Shown piece after piece: positions 7,314 through 14,086 of a stretch of 17,116 nt of DNA. Position numbers and translations under genes: made by a program. Position 1 is the stretch's first letter, and each line of letters begins with the position of its first letter. The notes beneath the pieces were generated by a model. The model saw only the letters and a program-made list of their open reading frames with translations, searched no databases and was not told the DNA's origin. This DNA comes from JBGPJM01 sp041485385 (GTDB lineage: Bacteria; Planctomycetota; Phycisphaerae; Phycisphaerales; UBA1924): the NCBI GenBank assembly GCA_041485385.1, contig JBGPJM010000094.1, positions 1 to 17,116 on the forward strand, written 5' to 3'.

Positions 7314-8843
7314 ATGCGATTCTCCTTCGCCAACCTCCGTCGCGTGACGCGGTGGAGGTTGTTTGTTCTGCCCGCCCTCGTCACCCTCGCGCTGGCCCTG
7401 CCGCACCTGGGGCAGGGCGAGTTCAACGTGGACACCGGGTGGTACTCCGCCGTCGCCCTCCAGGCCTGGCGCGACGCCGCGAGCGGCCACCCCGGCGCGC
7501 TCTGGACCCTGATGGGTGTGGGCGGCCTGGACAGCATCCCGTACTTCAACAAGCCGCCGCTGGCCTTCTGGATCCACGGCCTTGTCCTCTGGGCGCTCGG
7601 GCCGACGCTCGTCGCCGCTCGCCTCCCCAGCGTCCTCGCGGCCGCCCTCGCCGTCGTCACCTCGACCGCGATCGCCCGCCGCCTCGCCGGGCCGCGCGTC
7701 GCGCTGTGCGCCGGCCTTGTGCTCGCGACGACGCCCGAGTTCATCCGGCACGCCCGCGCCTTCTCCCTCGACAGCTGGCTCGCGCTCTTCATGCTCGTCG
7801 CGCTCTGGATGATCTTGCGCGGCACCCCGCGCGCCACCGGCAAGCCCGGCTTCCCAGCGCGGAAGCGCCCGATCTCGCCCTGGGCGTGGTATCCCGCGGC
7901 GGGCATCCCGCTGGGGATGGCCCTCATGACCAAGCCGCTCGTCGCGATCCTCATACTCCCCCTCGTCGCGGCGTGGCTCATCGTTTCGGCCCGCGCCCGC
8001 CTCCTCCCCGCGCTCCTGGCGACACTTGCCGTCGCCCTCGCCGTCGCGCTCCCCTGGCACCTCTCGATGGCCGCCCTCCACAACGGCGCGTTCACCCGCC
8101 AGTACGTCGGCCACCAGATCATCGACCGCGCCGCCGGGAACCTCGGCGACGCCAACATCGGCGCCACCTCGCCCGCCTACTACCTCATCCACCTCGCCAA
8201 GGCCGGCTGGCCATGGCTCATCACCGTCGCGCTCGCCTTCGTGGCCCTCGCCCGATCCCGGCGCCTCTCCCATCGCCCGGGCACCGCATCGCTCGCCCTC
8301 ATCTGGGCCCTCGGCTGGCTCATCGCCCTCAGCCTCTTCGCCGACAAGCGCCCTCGCTACCTCCTCCCCATCTACCCCGCCTGGGCATGGCTCAGCGCCA
8401 TGTGGTTCGTGAACATCGCCCCGCCGCGGCTTGCCCGATTCCGCCGAGCGGCCACCCGCTGGGCCGGCCCCGCCGCCGTCGCCGCGGGCATCGTCCTCGC
8501 CGCGCTCCCCATCCAACTCTCCAAGCCGCCCAACCCCCAGTGGGAGGCCCTCTTCGCCCACCTGCGCCAGAACCACATCACCGATGTCTGGCAGGGCGCC
8601 TTCAGCGGCGCCCGCGCGGCCCGCCTCTACCTCGAGTTCGGCCAGTGGCCCCATCCCACCCGCGACGACGCCGGCAACCTCCTCGCAACACCCCCGGTCG
8701 GCGCGGCCATCGTCTACCACGCGCGCGACGGCCTCCGCCCCGGCCCCAACGAGCGCACCCTCTTTGCCAGCGGCGACCTCACGCTCACCCGCCTCGAATC
8801 CGCGCCCTGGACTCCCGCCCCCGCACCCGACCCCGGCCACTGA
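7314..8843 (+). CDS. GT39/ArnT-like membrane glycosyltransferase
   Basis: A 509-aa polytopic membrane protein. The N-terminal hydrophobic helix (about 15-31) is followed by a first extracytoplasmic loop with NVDTGWYSAVA (Asp40 in the position of the catalytic acidic residue of this fold) and YFNKPPLAFWIHG (residues 77-89), the KPP motif typical of PMT_2/ArnT-type enzymes. About ten further hydrophobic segments follow, then a short soluble C-terminal region. Members transfer sugars from polyprenyl-phosphate donors to proteins or lipids outside the membrane; the donor and acceptor here cannot be read from sequence. It starts 19 nt after the zinc-ribbon gene without a Shine-Dalgarno and is convergent with ruvB (33-nt gap, no terminator visible). 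The large ORFs in other frames across this gene are GC-rich shadows. Confidence 0.85.
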   Translation: MRFSFANLRRVTRWRLFVLPALVTLALALPHLGQGEFNVDTGWYSAVALQAWRDAASGHPGALWTLMGVGGLDSIPYFNKPPLAFWIHGLVLWALGPTLVAARLPSVLAAALAVVTSTAIARRLAGPRVALCAGLVLATTPEFIRHARAFSLDSWLALFMLVALWMILRGTPRATGKPGFPARKRPISPWAWYPAAGIPLGMALMTKPLVAILILPLVAAWLIVSARARLLPALLATLAVALAVALPWHLSMAALHNGAFTRQYVGHQIIDRAAGNLGDANIGATSPAYYLIHLAKAGWPWLITVALAFVALARSRRLSHRPGTASLALIWALGWLIALSLFADKRPRYLLPIYPAWAWLSAMWFVNIAPPRLARFRRAATRWAGPAAVAAGIVLAALPIQLSKPPNPQWEALFAHLRQNHITDVWQGAFSGARAARLYLEFGQWPHPTRDDAGNLLATPPVGAAIVYHARDGLRPGPNERTLFASGDLTLTRLESAPWTPAPAPDPGH

Positions 8844-8876
8844 TCCCTCCCACATCCGCCATCCGCCATCGGGCAC

Positions 8877-9917
8877 TCACTCGCCTTCGAACAATCCAGC
8901 CGTTCCCGCGCCGCCGGCCTTCCCCGGCATGCCGATGTGCTCCGCTCCCGCACGCGTCAGCGTCCGCCCGCGACGCGTCCGCGCCAGGAACCCCACCTGC
9001 AACAGGTACGGCTCCACCACGTCCTCCAGCGTCCCCGCATCCTCATTCATCGTCGCGGCCACCGCCTCCAGCCCCACCGGCCCGCCGTCGTAGGTCGCCG
9101 CGATCGTCCGCAGGTACGTGCGGTCCAGTTCATCCAGCCCCAGCGCATCCACCCCCTCCAGCGCCAGGGCCTGCTCGACCATCTCGCGTGAGATTCGACC
9201 GTCCCCCTTCACCTGCGAGAAGTCGCGCACCCGGCGCAGCAGCCGGTTGGCGATCCGCGGCGTCCCCCGCGACCGCAGCGAGATCAGCGACAGCGCCCCG
9301 TCCCCATCCGCCGTGATCTCCAGCAGCCCGCAGCTGCGCTTCAGGATCGTCAAAAGCTCCGCCGCGTCGTAGAACCGCAGGTGGTGCGTGATGCCGAAGC
9401 GCGACCGCAGCGGCGCCGAGACCAGCCCCGCGCGCGTCGTCGCCCCGATCAGCGTGAACGGCTTGAGCCGGATCTGCACCGTCCGCGCGCTCAGCCCTGA
9501 ATCCACCGGCACGTCGATCCGGAAGTCCTCCATCGCCGGGTAGATGAACTCCTCCACCGCCACCGGCAGCCGGTGGATCTCATCGATGAACAGCACGTCG
9601 TGCGCCTCGAGGCGCGTCAGCGCCGAGACCAGGTCGGTGCCGCGCGTCAGCGCCGGGCCGCTGGTGGTGTGCGCCCGCGTCCCCATCTCCTGCGCGATCA
9701 CATACGCCAGCGTCGTCTTCCCCAGCCCGGGCGGGCCGTGCAGCAGCACGTGCTCCATCGGCTCCGAGCGCTCGCGCACGGCGCGGATGGTGATCGCCAG
9801 GCGCTGCACCAGGTCGCTCTGGCCGACGTACTCGGCCATGCACGTGGGGCGGAGGGACCAGTTGCGCTGGTCGGCCTCGGGGCTCTCGCGCGCGGAGACG
9901 AAGCGTTCGACGGCCAT
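8877..9917 (-). CDS. ruvB: Holliday junction branch migration ATPase RuvB
   Basis: RuvB is the hexameric AAA+ motor that, with RuvA, drives Holliday-junction branch migration during recombinational repair. The 346-aa protein is of normal length. Walker A is GPPGLGKTT (residues 61-69), Walker B includes DEIH (112-115), sensor 1 is GATTR (158-162), and the arginine-finger region is PLRSRFGI (169-176). The C-terminal winged helix (DELDRTYLRTIAATYDGGPVG region) is present. It ends in a Gly/Ala-rich tail. ruvA and ruvC are not in the window. The ATG has no Shine-Dalgarno; TACACT lies 6 nt upstream, so the mRNA is probably leaderless. The M28 peptidase gene ends 37 nt upstream on the same strand. 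Confidence 0.97.
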   Translation of the reverse strand: MAVERFVSARESPEADQRNWSLRPTCMAEYVGQSDLVQRLAITIRAVRERSEPMEHVLLHGPPGLGKTTLAYVIAQEMGTRAHTTSGPALTRGTDLVSALTRLEAHDVLFIDEIHRLPVAVEEFIYPAMEDFRIDVPVDSGLSARTVQIRLKPFTLIGATTRAGLVSAPLRSRFGITHHLRFYDAAELLTILKRSCGLLEITADGDGALSLISLRSRGTPRIANRLLRRVRDFSQVKGDGRISREMVEQALALEGVDALGLDELDRTYLRTIAATYDGGPVGLEAVAATMNEDAGTLEDVVEPYLLQVGFLARTRRGRTLTRAGAEHIGMPGKAGGAGTAGLFEGE

Positions 9918-9923
9918 GGTCGG

Positions 9924-9929
9924 AGTGTA
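9924..9929 (-). promoter_or_regulatory. Putative -10 element for a leaderless ruvB transcript
   Basis: On the minus strand TACACT is followed by six bases (CCGACC) and the ruvB ATG. This spacing puts the expected transcription start on the A of the start codon. No -35 hexamer is evident. It lies in the 37-nt gap after the peptidase gene, giving ruvB a likely promoter of its own. Confidence 0.5.
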
Positions 9930-9954
9930 GCGGCACGAGCGCCCGCGGCGGGCC

Positions 9955-11631
9955 TTACGGGTTGATCTTCTCGGGCTTCTTCAGGTCCTCGGGCTTGACC
10001 TCGGCGGGCGAGGCGGGCTTGGTGTCGGGCGGCGGGGGGTCCGGCGGCAGCTGGCGGGGGAGCAGCTCATCCGCGCACGCCAGGTTGTACGCCGTGACGG
10101 CCGCGCACGTCGACGACTGCACCAGGTACTCCGGGATCGCCGCGTCGAAGAAGTCGTACTGCGTGTGGTGCGTGTGGTTGTAGTCGGCCCGCCCGCCCTC
10201 GTCCCAGAAGAACCCGGGGACGCCGACCTTGTTGAACGGGGCGTGGTCGCTGGCGCCGTGCGTCTGGATCCGCTTGCCCGTGTTGCGGATGTTCACGTTC
10301 AGGAACTTCTTATCGACCTCCGAATAGAACACGCCATTCACCGGCGCCGTCGCCGCGGCCAGCATCGGCACCATCGTCTCCGCCGCCGGCAGCCCGCTCT
10401 CGGAGTTGGTCCCGCCGTCGTCAACCAGCACGGCCGAGATCCGCGCCATCTCCTCTTCGTGCTGCGTCACGTACTCCTTCGATCCCAGCAGCCCCTGCTC
10501 CTCGCCGGTCCAGTCGATGAACCGGATCGTCCGCTTGGGCTTGGCCCCCGCGGCCATCAGAATCCTCGCCGCCTCCAGCGTCACGACCGTCCCGGTCCCG
10601 TTGTCGGTGCACCCCTCCGAGCCCGGCCCGTCCCATGAATCCAGGTGCCCCGAGACGATGACGACCTGGTCCGGCCACGTGCTGCCGGTGATCTCCGCGA
10701 CGGTGTTGTACGTCGTGAACGGCCCCTTGGTGATCGTGCAGGCGCAGTTGAACTCCACCTCGATCGCGACCCCGTCGGCCAGGCGCGAGTTGATGTAGTC
10801 ATAGTCGGAGCGCCGCACCCGCACGCCCACCTCCTTGGACATCGTTTCCGGGTCCAGCTCGCGCCAGCCGCGGGCGCCGCCGGTGATCACCAGCTCGTTG
10901 CGGGTGGGCGAGATGAACCCCGCCGCGCCGGCCTCGATCAGGCGCTTGTGGATCGAGGCCTTGAGGTCGTCGGACCCCTCGTCGCGCTGCTGGCGCTGGG
11001 CGTCGAGCGCCCCGCGCGGCGGCGGCGCCTTGGCGAGGATCCACGCGTCGGAGGCGTCGGTCAGCACGGCCTGGAGCTGGTCCTCGGTCTCGGGCTCCTT
11101 GATCACCTTGCCGCGCTTGGGCCCGTCGGTCCCGGCCGACCACGAGGGCCAGGTGAACTCCAGCACCCGCTCCTCGGGCGCGACGACCTTGCCCGAGCTG
11201 GGCTGGCGATCGAAGCGAGTGGCGACCTCGCCCCATTTCTCCAGGTGCGGATTGGAGAGGCCCCACGCGGCGTACTGGTCCTTGCACCAGTTGTTGGCCT
11301 TCTCGACATTGGAGGACCCGGTGAGCCGCGCCCCGATCTGCTTGGTCAGGTACTCCATGTGCTTCATGACCTGGTTGCGGTTCTTGCCCTCATCGATGAT
11401 GCGGGCGATGGTGGCCGCGTCGCCCATCTTGATGTCGGGCGCGGGGACCTCCTTGCCATCAATGATCGCCGAGGGACCGCCGCCCCCCTTGGCATCAGGC
11501 GGCAGGTGGGCCGCGCCGTCATGGATTGCCGCGAGGTTGTCAGCTGGCGGCTGCTGGGCAAGGGCCGCGCTGGCCGCGCCGACGAGAAGACCGGCGGCGA
11601 CGAGGAGGGCGAGTGGGGTACGGATGGTCAT
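9955..11631 (-). CDS. Secreted M28-family zinc metallopeptidase
   Basis: A 558-aa aminopeptidase/carboxypeptidase-Q-like enzyme. The start at 11631 is chosen because it opens a classic signal peptide (hydrophobic core LALLVAAGLLVGAASA, cleavage likely after ALA, residue 25) and has GGAG 7 nt upstream; the frame runs on upstream into noncoding repeats and should not be used. Metal and catalytic residues fit M28: His329 (GHLDSW), Asp343 (CTDNGTGT), Glu377-Glu378 (DWTGEEQGLLGS), Asp404 or Asp405 (LVDDGGT) and a His in YNHTHHTQYD (486-489). The insert between about 150 and 310 may be a protease-associated (PA) domain. The last ~30 residues are a Pro/Lys-rich tail. Likely periplasmic or extracellular peptide turnover; the substrate is unknown. 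TATCCT at 11678-11683 is a possible -10. The phased-repeat region lies directly upstream. Confidence 0.9.
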   Translation of the reverse strand: MTIRTPLALLVAAGLLVGAASAALAQQPPADNLAAIHDGAAHLPPDAKGGGGPSAIIDGKEVPAPDIKMGDAATIARIIDEGKNRNQVMKHMEYLTKQIGARLTGSSNVEKANNWCKDQYAAWGLSNPHLEKWGEVATRFDRQPSSGKVVAPEERVLEFTWPSWSAGTDGPKRGKVIKEPETEDQLQAVLTDASDAWILAKAPPPRGALDAQRQQRDEGSDDLKASIHKRLIEAGAAGFISPTRNELVITGGARGWRELDPETMSKEVGVRVRRSDYDYINSRLADGVAIEVEFNCACTITKGPFTTYNTVAEITGSTWPDQVVIVSGHLDSWDGPGSEGCTDNGTGTVVTLEAARILMAAGAKPKRTIRFIDWTGEEQGLLGSKEYVTQHEEEMARISAVLVDDGGTNSESGLPAAETMVPMLAAATAPVNGVFYSEVDKKFLNVNIRNTGKRIQTHGASDHAPFNKVGVPGFFWDEGGRADYNHTHHTQYDFFDAAIPEYLVQSSTCAAVTAYNLACADELLPRQLPPDPPPPDTKPASPAEVKPEDLKKPEKINP

Positions 11632-11723
11632 GGGGCGACTCCGGGCGGGAGGCGGACTGGGACTGGGAGACTGGGAGAGGATACCGGCGAGCGGCGCGGG
11701 CGTTCGTCGCGTCCTCCCCGCCC

Positions 11724-11835
11724 GGGTTGCGTCGAGTTGGACCCGAGTTGTCGCGAGTTCTGTCGAGTTTGGTATGAGTTTTTGCGAGTTTCGTTGAGTT
11801 CCGTCGACTTTTTGCGACTTTTTGCGACTTTTTTT
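11724..11835. repeat. Phased ~10-bp tandem array, copy A
   Basis: GAGTT or GACTT recurs at 11734, 11745, 11755, 11765, 11776, 11786, 11796, 11806, 11816 and 11826 (an earlier GGGTT is at 11724), so the spacing is 10 or 11 bases throughout, close to one helical turn. The last units become T-rich (TTTTTGCGAC). The spacing is not a multiple of three, so it is not a coding periodicity. It lies in the 5' region of the M28 peptidase gene and directly precedes conserved block A. Confidence 0.8.
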
Positions 11836-11848
11836 CGGGCCGTTTTTT

Positions 11849-11910
11849 GCTGTAAGTGCTTGTGGGATATGGACTTGAACTCGGTTAGTGCCGGCCAAGA
11901 TGCGCGCACA
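11849..11910. repeat. Conserved block A of the duplicated ~220-bp unit
   Basis: Begins GCTGTAAGTGCTTGTGG (identical over 17 bases to block B), followed by 17 partly diverged bases, GGTTAGT (identical), and a CCGGCCAAGATG-GCGCA ending shared with block B. The two blocks align over about 60 bases without gaps, with conserved and variable segments alternating, which suggests constraint rather than a recent copy. Confidence 0.75.
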
Positions 11911-11955
11911 CTCGAGAACGCTCCCTGCGATGTCTCGCGGTGGCGCTGAGATGAA

Positions 11956-12058
11956 AAGAGAAGTCGAGAGATTTCGAGAAAACACCGGGAGAATTCGAGA
12001 GTTTTGGAGAGATTTCGAGAGATTTCGAGAGTTTTTGAGAGTTTTGGACCAGTTTTTG
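11956..12058. repeat. Phased ~10-bp tandem array, copy B
   Basis: About ten units with consensus GAGAGWTTTS, starting near 11956, 11966, 11976, 11987, 11997, 12007, 12017, 12027, 12037 and 12047; nearly all are exactly 10 bases long. The A/T tracts therefore fall on one face of the helix. The array has the same position relative to block B as copy A has to block A, although its unit sequence differs (GAGAGTTTTG against GAGTTNNNNC). Confidence 0.8.
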
Positions 12059-12069
12059 AGGGTGAATCT

Positions 12070-12130
12070 GCTGTAAGTGCTTGTGGCGACGTGAGTTGAG
12101 TGTGGTTAGTAACCGCCAAGATGGGCGCAA
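12070..12130. repeat. Conserved block B of the duplicated ~220-bp unit
   Basis: Starts GCTGTAAGTGCTTGTGG, exactly 221 bases after the start of block A, and ends with CCGCCAAGATGGGCGCA. It is followed by a small hairpin (CCCTA, loop AAACG, TAGGG at 12132-12146). No ORF in it looks like a real protein. Confidence 0.75.
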
Positions 12131-12143
12131 ACCCTAAAACGTA

Positions 12144-12309
12144 GGGAATCGGGAATGGGCAATGGGCAATGGGTACGGAGCGGCAGGGGCGCAGCGAACG
12201 CGGAGACGGCGAGGAAACGCCGCCCCGTTCACGTCGTCGTTCTATGTCCCGTGTCCCCATCCCTCCCCTCCCCCTCCGTCCCATTGCCCATTGCCGATTC
12301 CCCATTGCC
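12144..12309. repeat. Inverted-repeat element with GGGCAAT heptad arms
   Basis: The left arm (12144-12180) is made of GGGAATSGG and GGGCAAT repeats ending in ACGGAG; the right arm (12273-12309) is its imperfect reverse complement (CTCCGTCCC, CCATTGCCC repeats). Together they could form a stem of roughly 35 bp around a ~92-nt centre that itself carries small hairpins. There is no transposase. Heptad-type GGGCAAT repeats of this kind are scattered in many bacterial genomes; this copy resembles a miniature, non-autonomous palindromic element. Confidence 0.65.
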
Positions 12310-12313
12310 TACC

Positions 12314-12332
12314 CCGGCACTGTACGTGCCGG
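12314..12332. other. Perfect short hairpin
   Basis: CCGGCAC, loop TGTAC, GTGCCGG: a 7-bp perfect stem just beyond the heptad inverted repeat and about 120 nt past the stop of the minus-strand beta-helix gene. No T-run follows on either strand, so a terminator role is unproven. Confidence 0.4.
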
Positions 12333-12365
12333 CCGCGCACTCGCAAGAGAATCTGCACCTATTCC

Positions 12366-12405
12366 CCCGTTTTGGCGCGCAAACGGGACCTACCCCGTCT
12401 CGGGG
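12366..12405 (-). terminator. Hairpin pair downstream of the beta-helix gene
   Basis: Two stem-loops lie 46-85 nt past the stop codon on the minus strand: CCCCG/CGGGG with a 3-nt loop (12393-12405) and CCCGTTT/AAACGGG with an 8-nt loop (12366-12372 with 12381-12387). Neither is followed by a T-run, so this is a candidate termination region only. Confidence 0.25.
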
Positions 12406-12450
12406 ACCTCCTTGCCGCGGCCGCCGCGGGGCGTGGTATGAGCCCCAGCC

Positions 12451-13716
12451 CTAGTACTGGAAGTTCGCCCACGGGTGGTTGGCTTTGGGCGTGCCGGAGA
12501 TATCGCCCACGCCGGTGACGTTGACGATGGGGCCGAAGCTGTTGCCGGCGGCGATGGAGTACTGGGTGCCGCCGGTGACGGTGTTGCGGAGGATGATGTT
12601 GCCCGTGCCGACGATGAGGATCCCCGTGACGGCGCCGGAGACGGTGTTGCCCTCGACGCGGCAGCCGGTGCCGGAGATCACGATGCCGTACCCGCCGCTG
12701 CCGCCGACGTTGATGGTGTTGCCCTCGACGCGGCACCCGTTCGAAGCGTCCACGCCGTCGTTGTCGCCGACCTGGGTGATCGTGCAGCCGGAGACGGTCG
12801 AGCTGTCGCCGACGTGCACGGCCTCGTTGTGCACGTCGCCGGTGGCGGTGCACCCGGTGACGGTGCAGCCGGCGCCGGTGCGGATGCCCGGTCCCATGTT
12901 GTCCGCGGCCGTGCACCTGGCGATCGTGCACCGGTTGCCGGCCCGGATGCCGGTCGGAATGCCCGTCCCGGCGTGGTTGTTGCTGGCAGCACAATCCAGC
13001 ACGCTGGAGCGATCGCCGACCGAGATGCCGAAACTGGGACCGTACGAAGATCCGCCGCTGGCGGTGCAGTGGCGGACGATTGAGTCGGTATCCGTGTCGA
13101 TGCCCAGCCCGCTCGAGGTGTTCGCGACGGTGCACCCCTCAACGAGCCCGGCGACGCCGGTGCTGATCCCGGCCTCGCAGTTGGAGATGGCGCAGTCGGC
13201 GACGATGCAACTCGAGCCGAGGTCCACGGCCCGCGGCCGGGGGAAGGCCGATCCGGTCGGGTCGTGGAGGTTCGAGATGGTCAGGTGCTCCACGCGGCTC
13301 TGGGAGGCGCCCGCGCCCAGCACTCCGCCGCCGTCGAAGTCGCTGATGGAGCCGTTCATGACCACGATGTGGTGCTGGGTCCCGGTGACGACGATCGCGT
13401 CGGACCCCGGAGGGCCCACATGGTTGCCGTTGCGCAGGGAGAACCCGCCGAGGTCGAGGGTCACGTTGCTCGCGGCGATGGTGATCCCCCTGGTGTTGGC
13501 CGGCGCCGTGAGGTTGCGGACGACGATGTACGAGCCCGGCGCGGAGATGGTGTAGGGGACATCGAAGATCATGGTGCGACCGGTCTCGGCGACGGGCCCG
13601 GTGGGGGGGTTGAGCGGCCCCAGGGCGCTGACGGCCGCGCCGGCGGCGATGACGGCCGCGGCGACGATGAGCAGGCGGGCGCGTGGACGAGCGATGCGTG
13701 CGGCGCGTGCGAGCAT
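12451..13716 (-). CDS. Secreted right-handed parallel beta-helix repeat protein
   Basis: A 421-aa protein. Start 13716 is chosen because AAGGAA lies 8 nt upstream and the protein opens with a signal peptide (Arg-rich n-region, core LLIVAAAVIAAGAAVSA, cleavage near residue 31); the frame continues upstream but overlaps the divergent gene. After a lead-in typical of pectate-lyase-like folds (APGSYIVVRNLT, GITIAASNVTLDLGGF), residues ~105-400 are 21-26-residue coils. Cys recurs at one coil position (195, 217, 242, 268, 289, 311) and Asn takes over (333, 358, 378). No catalytic site of a polysaccharide lyase is identifiable, and there is no PEP-CTERM or LPXTG anchor; it ends HPWANFQY. Probably an exported surface or polysaccharide-interacting protein of unknown activity. 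Confidence 0.85.
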   Translation of the reverse strand: MLARAARIARPRARLLIVAAAVIAAGAAVSALGPLNPPTGPVAETGRTMIFDVPYTISAPGSYIVVRNLTAPANTRGITIAASNVTLDLGGFSLRNGNHVGPPGSDAIVVTGTQHHIVVMNGSISDFDGGGVLGAGASQSRVEHLTISNLHDPTGSAFPRPRAVDLGSSCIVADCAISNCEAGISTGVAGLVEGCTVANTSSGLGIDTDTDSIVRHCTASGGSSYGPSFGISVGDRSSVLDCAASNNHAGTGIPTGIRAGNRCTIARCTAADNMGPGIRTGAGCTVTGCTATGDVHNEAVHVGDSSTVSGCTITQVGDNDGVDASNGCRVEGNTINVGGSGGYGIVISGTGCRVEGNTVSGAVTGILIVGTGNIILRNTVTGGTQYSIAAGNSFGPIVNVTGVGDISGTPKANHPWANFQY

Positions 13717-13756
13717 GATCTGAGTTCCTTGGGTGAGATTGGTGAGGAGGCCCCGC

Positions 13757-13792
13757 GCGCCGGCACGAATCCGCACGGTGCGGATCCGGCGC
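13757..13792 (-). promoter_or_regulatory. Long stem-loop in the beta-helix gene leader
   Basis: GCGCCGG (13757-13763) pairs with CCGGCGC (13786-13792), and ATCCGCAC (13769-13776) with GTGCGGAT (13778-13785). That is 15 bp with one 5-nt bulge; in RNA the centre opens to a small loop. It lies 41-76 nt upstream of the start codon, so it would sit in the 5' untranslated region if transcription starts at the TACGCT farther upstream (about 13834-13839). It may be a regulatory RNA stem or a protein-binding dyad. Confidence 0.4.
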
Positions 13793-13950
13793 CGCCGAGA
13801 CGAGGGCGAAAGCCGGTCCGCAGAGCGCCAGCGTACATCGTGCGGCGCGGTTCCTGAAGGGAAATCTTCTGCCGACTCCCCCCTGGCGGGAAAAGGCGAG
13901 AGTGGAGAATGGAAAGTGGAAATGAGATCCATCGGGACCCGCGCGCGGTC

Positions 13951-13997
13951 GGGGAGGGCGGCGAACGCGGGCGCAGAGAGGGCTCGCCGCCCTCTCC
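13951..13997. repeat. 14-bp inverted repeat (hairpin) between divergent genes
   Basis: GAGGGCGGCGA (13954-13964) is exactly complementary to TCGCCGCCCTC (13984-13994). Three more pairs, including one G-T wobble in RNA, extend the stem to 14 bp with a 19-nt loop. No T-run follows. It could be an operator dyad or a structured RNA. Confidence 0.5.
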
Positions 13998-14071
13998 GCA
14001 CCTCTCCTGCCGGAAGGGGTCGCCGAATGGGCACGGGCAGGTCGCGACGAGGTTCACCCGCACCCGCGCCG

Positions 14072-14077
14072 TAGACT
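14072..14077 (+). promoter_or_regulatory. Putative -10 element of zinc-ribbon membrane paralog 1
   Basis: TAGACT lies 9 nt upstream of the GTG start. The element and its surroundings (CACCCG, then CGCGCCGTAGACT, then CGACCGTGACC) are repeated almost exactly before paralog 2, which supports function. Transcription would begin about 2-3 nt before the start codon. Confidence 0.5.
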
Positions 14078-14086
14078 GCGCCGACC

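Larger units (their letters stand above)
13717..14086. other. Divergent intergenic region
   Basis: 370 nt between the beta-helix gene (minus) and the first zinc-ribbon membrane paralog (plus). It contains the leader stem-loop at 13757-13792, a purine-rich low-complexity stretch around 13900-13926 (GGAGAATGG and AAGTGG repeats), a 14-bp inverted repeat at 13951-13997 and the TAGACT -10 of the next gene. The ORFs across it look like frame shadows. Confidence 0.5.

Noticed and set aside
6248..8167. 639-aa minus-strand ORF
   Set aside because: Antisense to cdsA, the coiled-coil gene and GT39; its sequence mirrors their codons and shows no domain.
7230..8876. 548-aa minus-strand ORF ending at ruvB
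   Set aside because: Antisense to the GT39 gene, extremely Glu/Gly/Arg-rich, no motif.
7352..9316. 654-aa plus-strand ORF
   Set aside because: Overlaps GT39 in another frame and runs antisense into ruvB; Arg/Pro-rich translation typical of a wrong frame.
11632..11985. N-terminal extension of the M28 peptidase
   Set aside because: It would place ~118 residues encoded by the phased repeats ahead of a clear signal peptide; the ATG at 11631 has a Shine-Dalgarno and opens that signal peptide.
11724..12060. CRISPR array
   Set aside because: The repeats are 10-11 bases with no spacers of 30-40 bases and no cas genes nearby.
11628..12305. 225-aa minus-strand ORF over the repeats
   Set aside because: It is translated from the phased arrays and heptad repeats; the 10-base periodicity is incompatible with conserved coding, and it overlaps the peptidase start.
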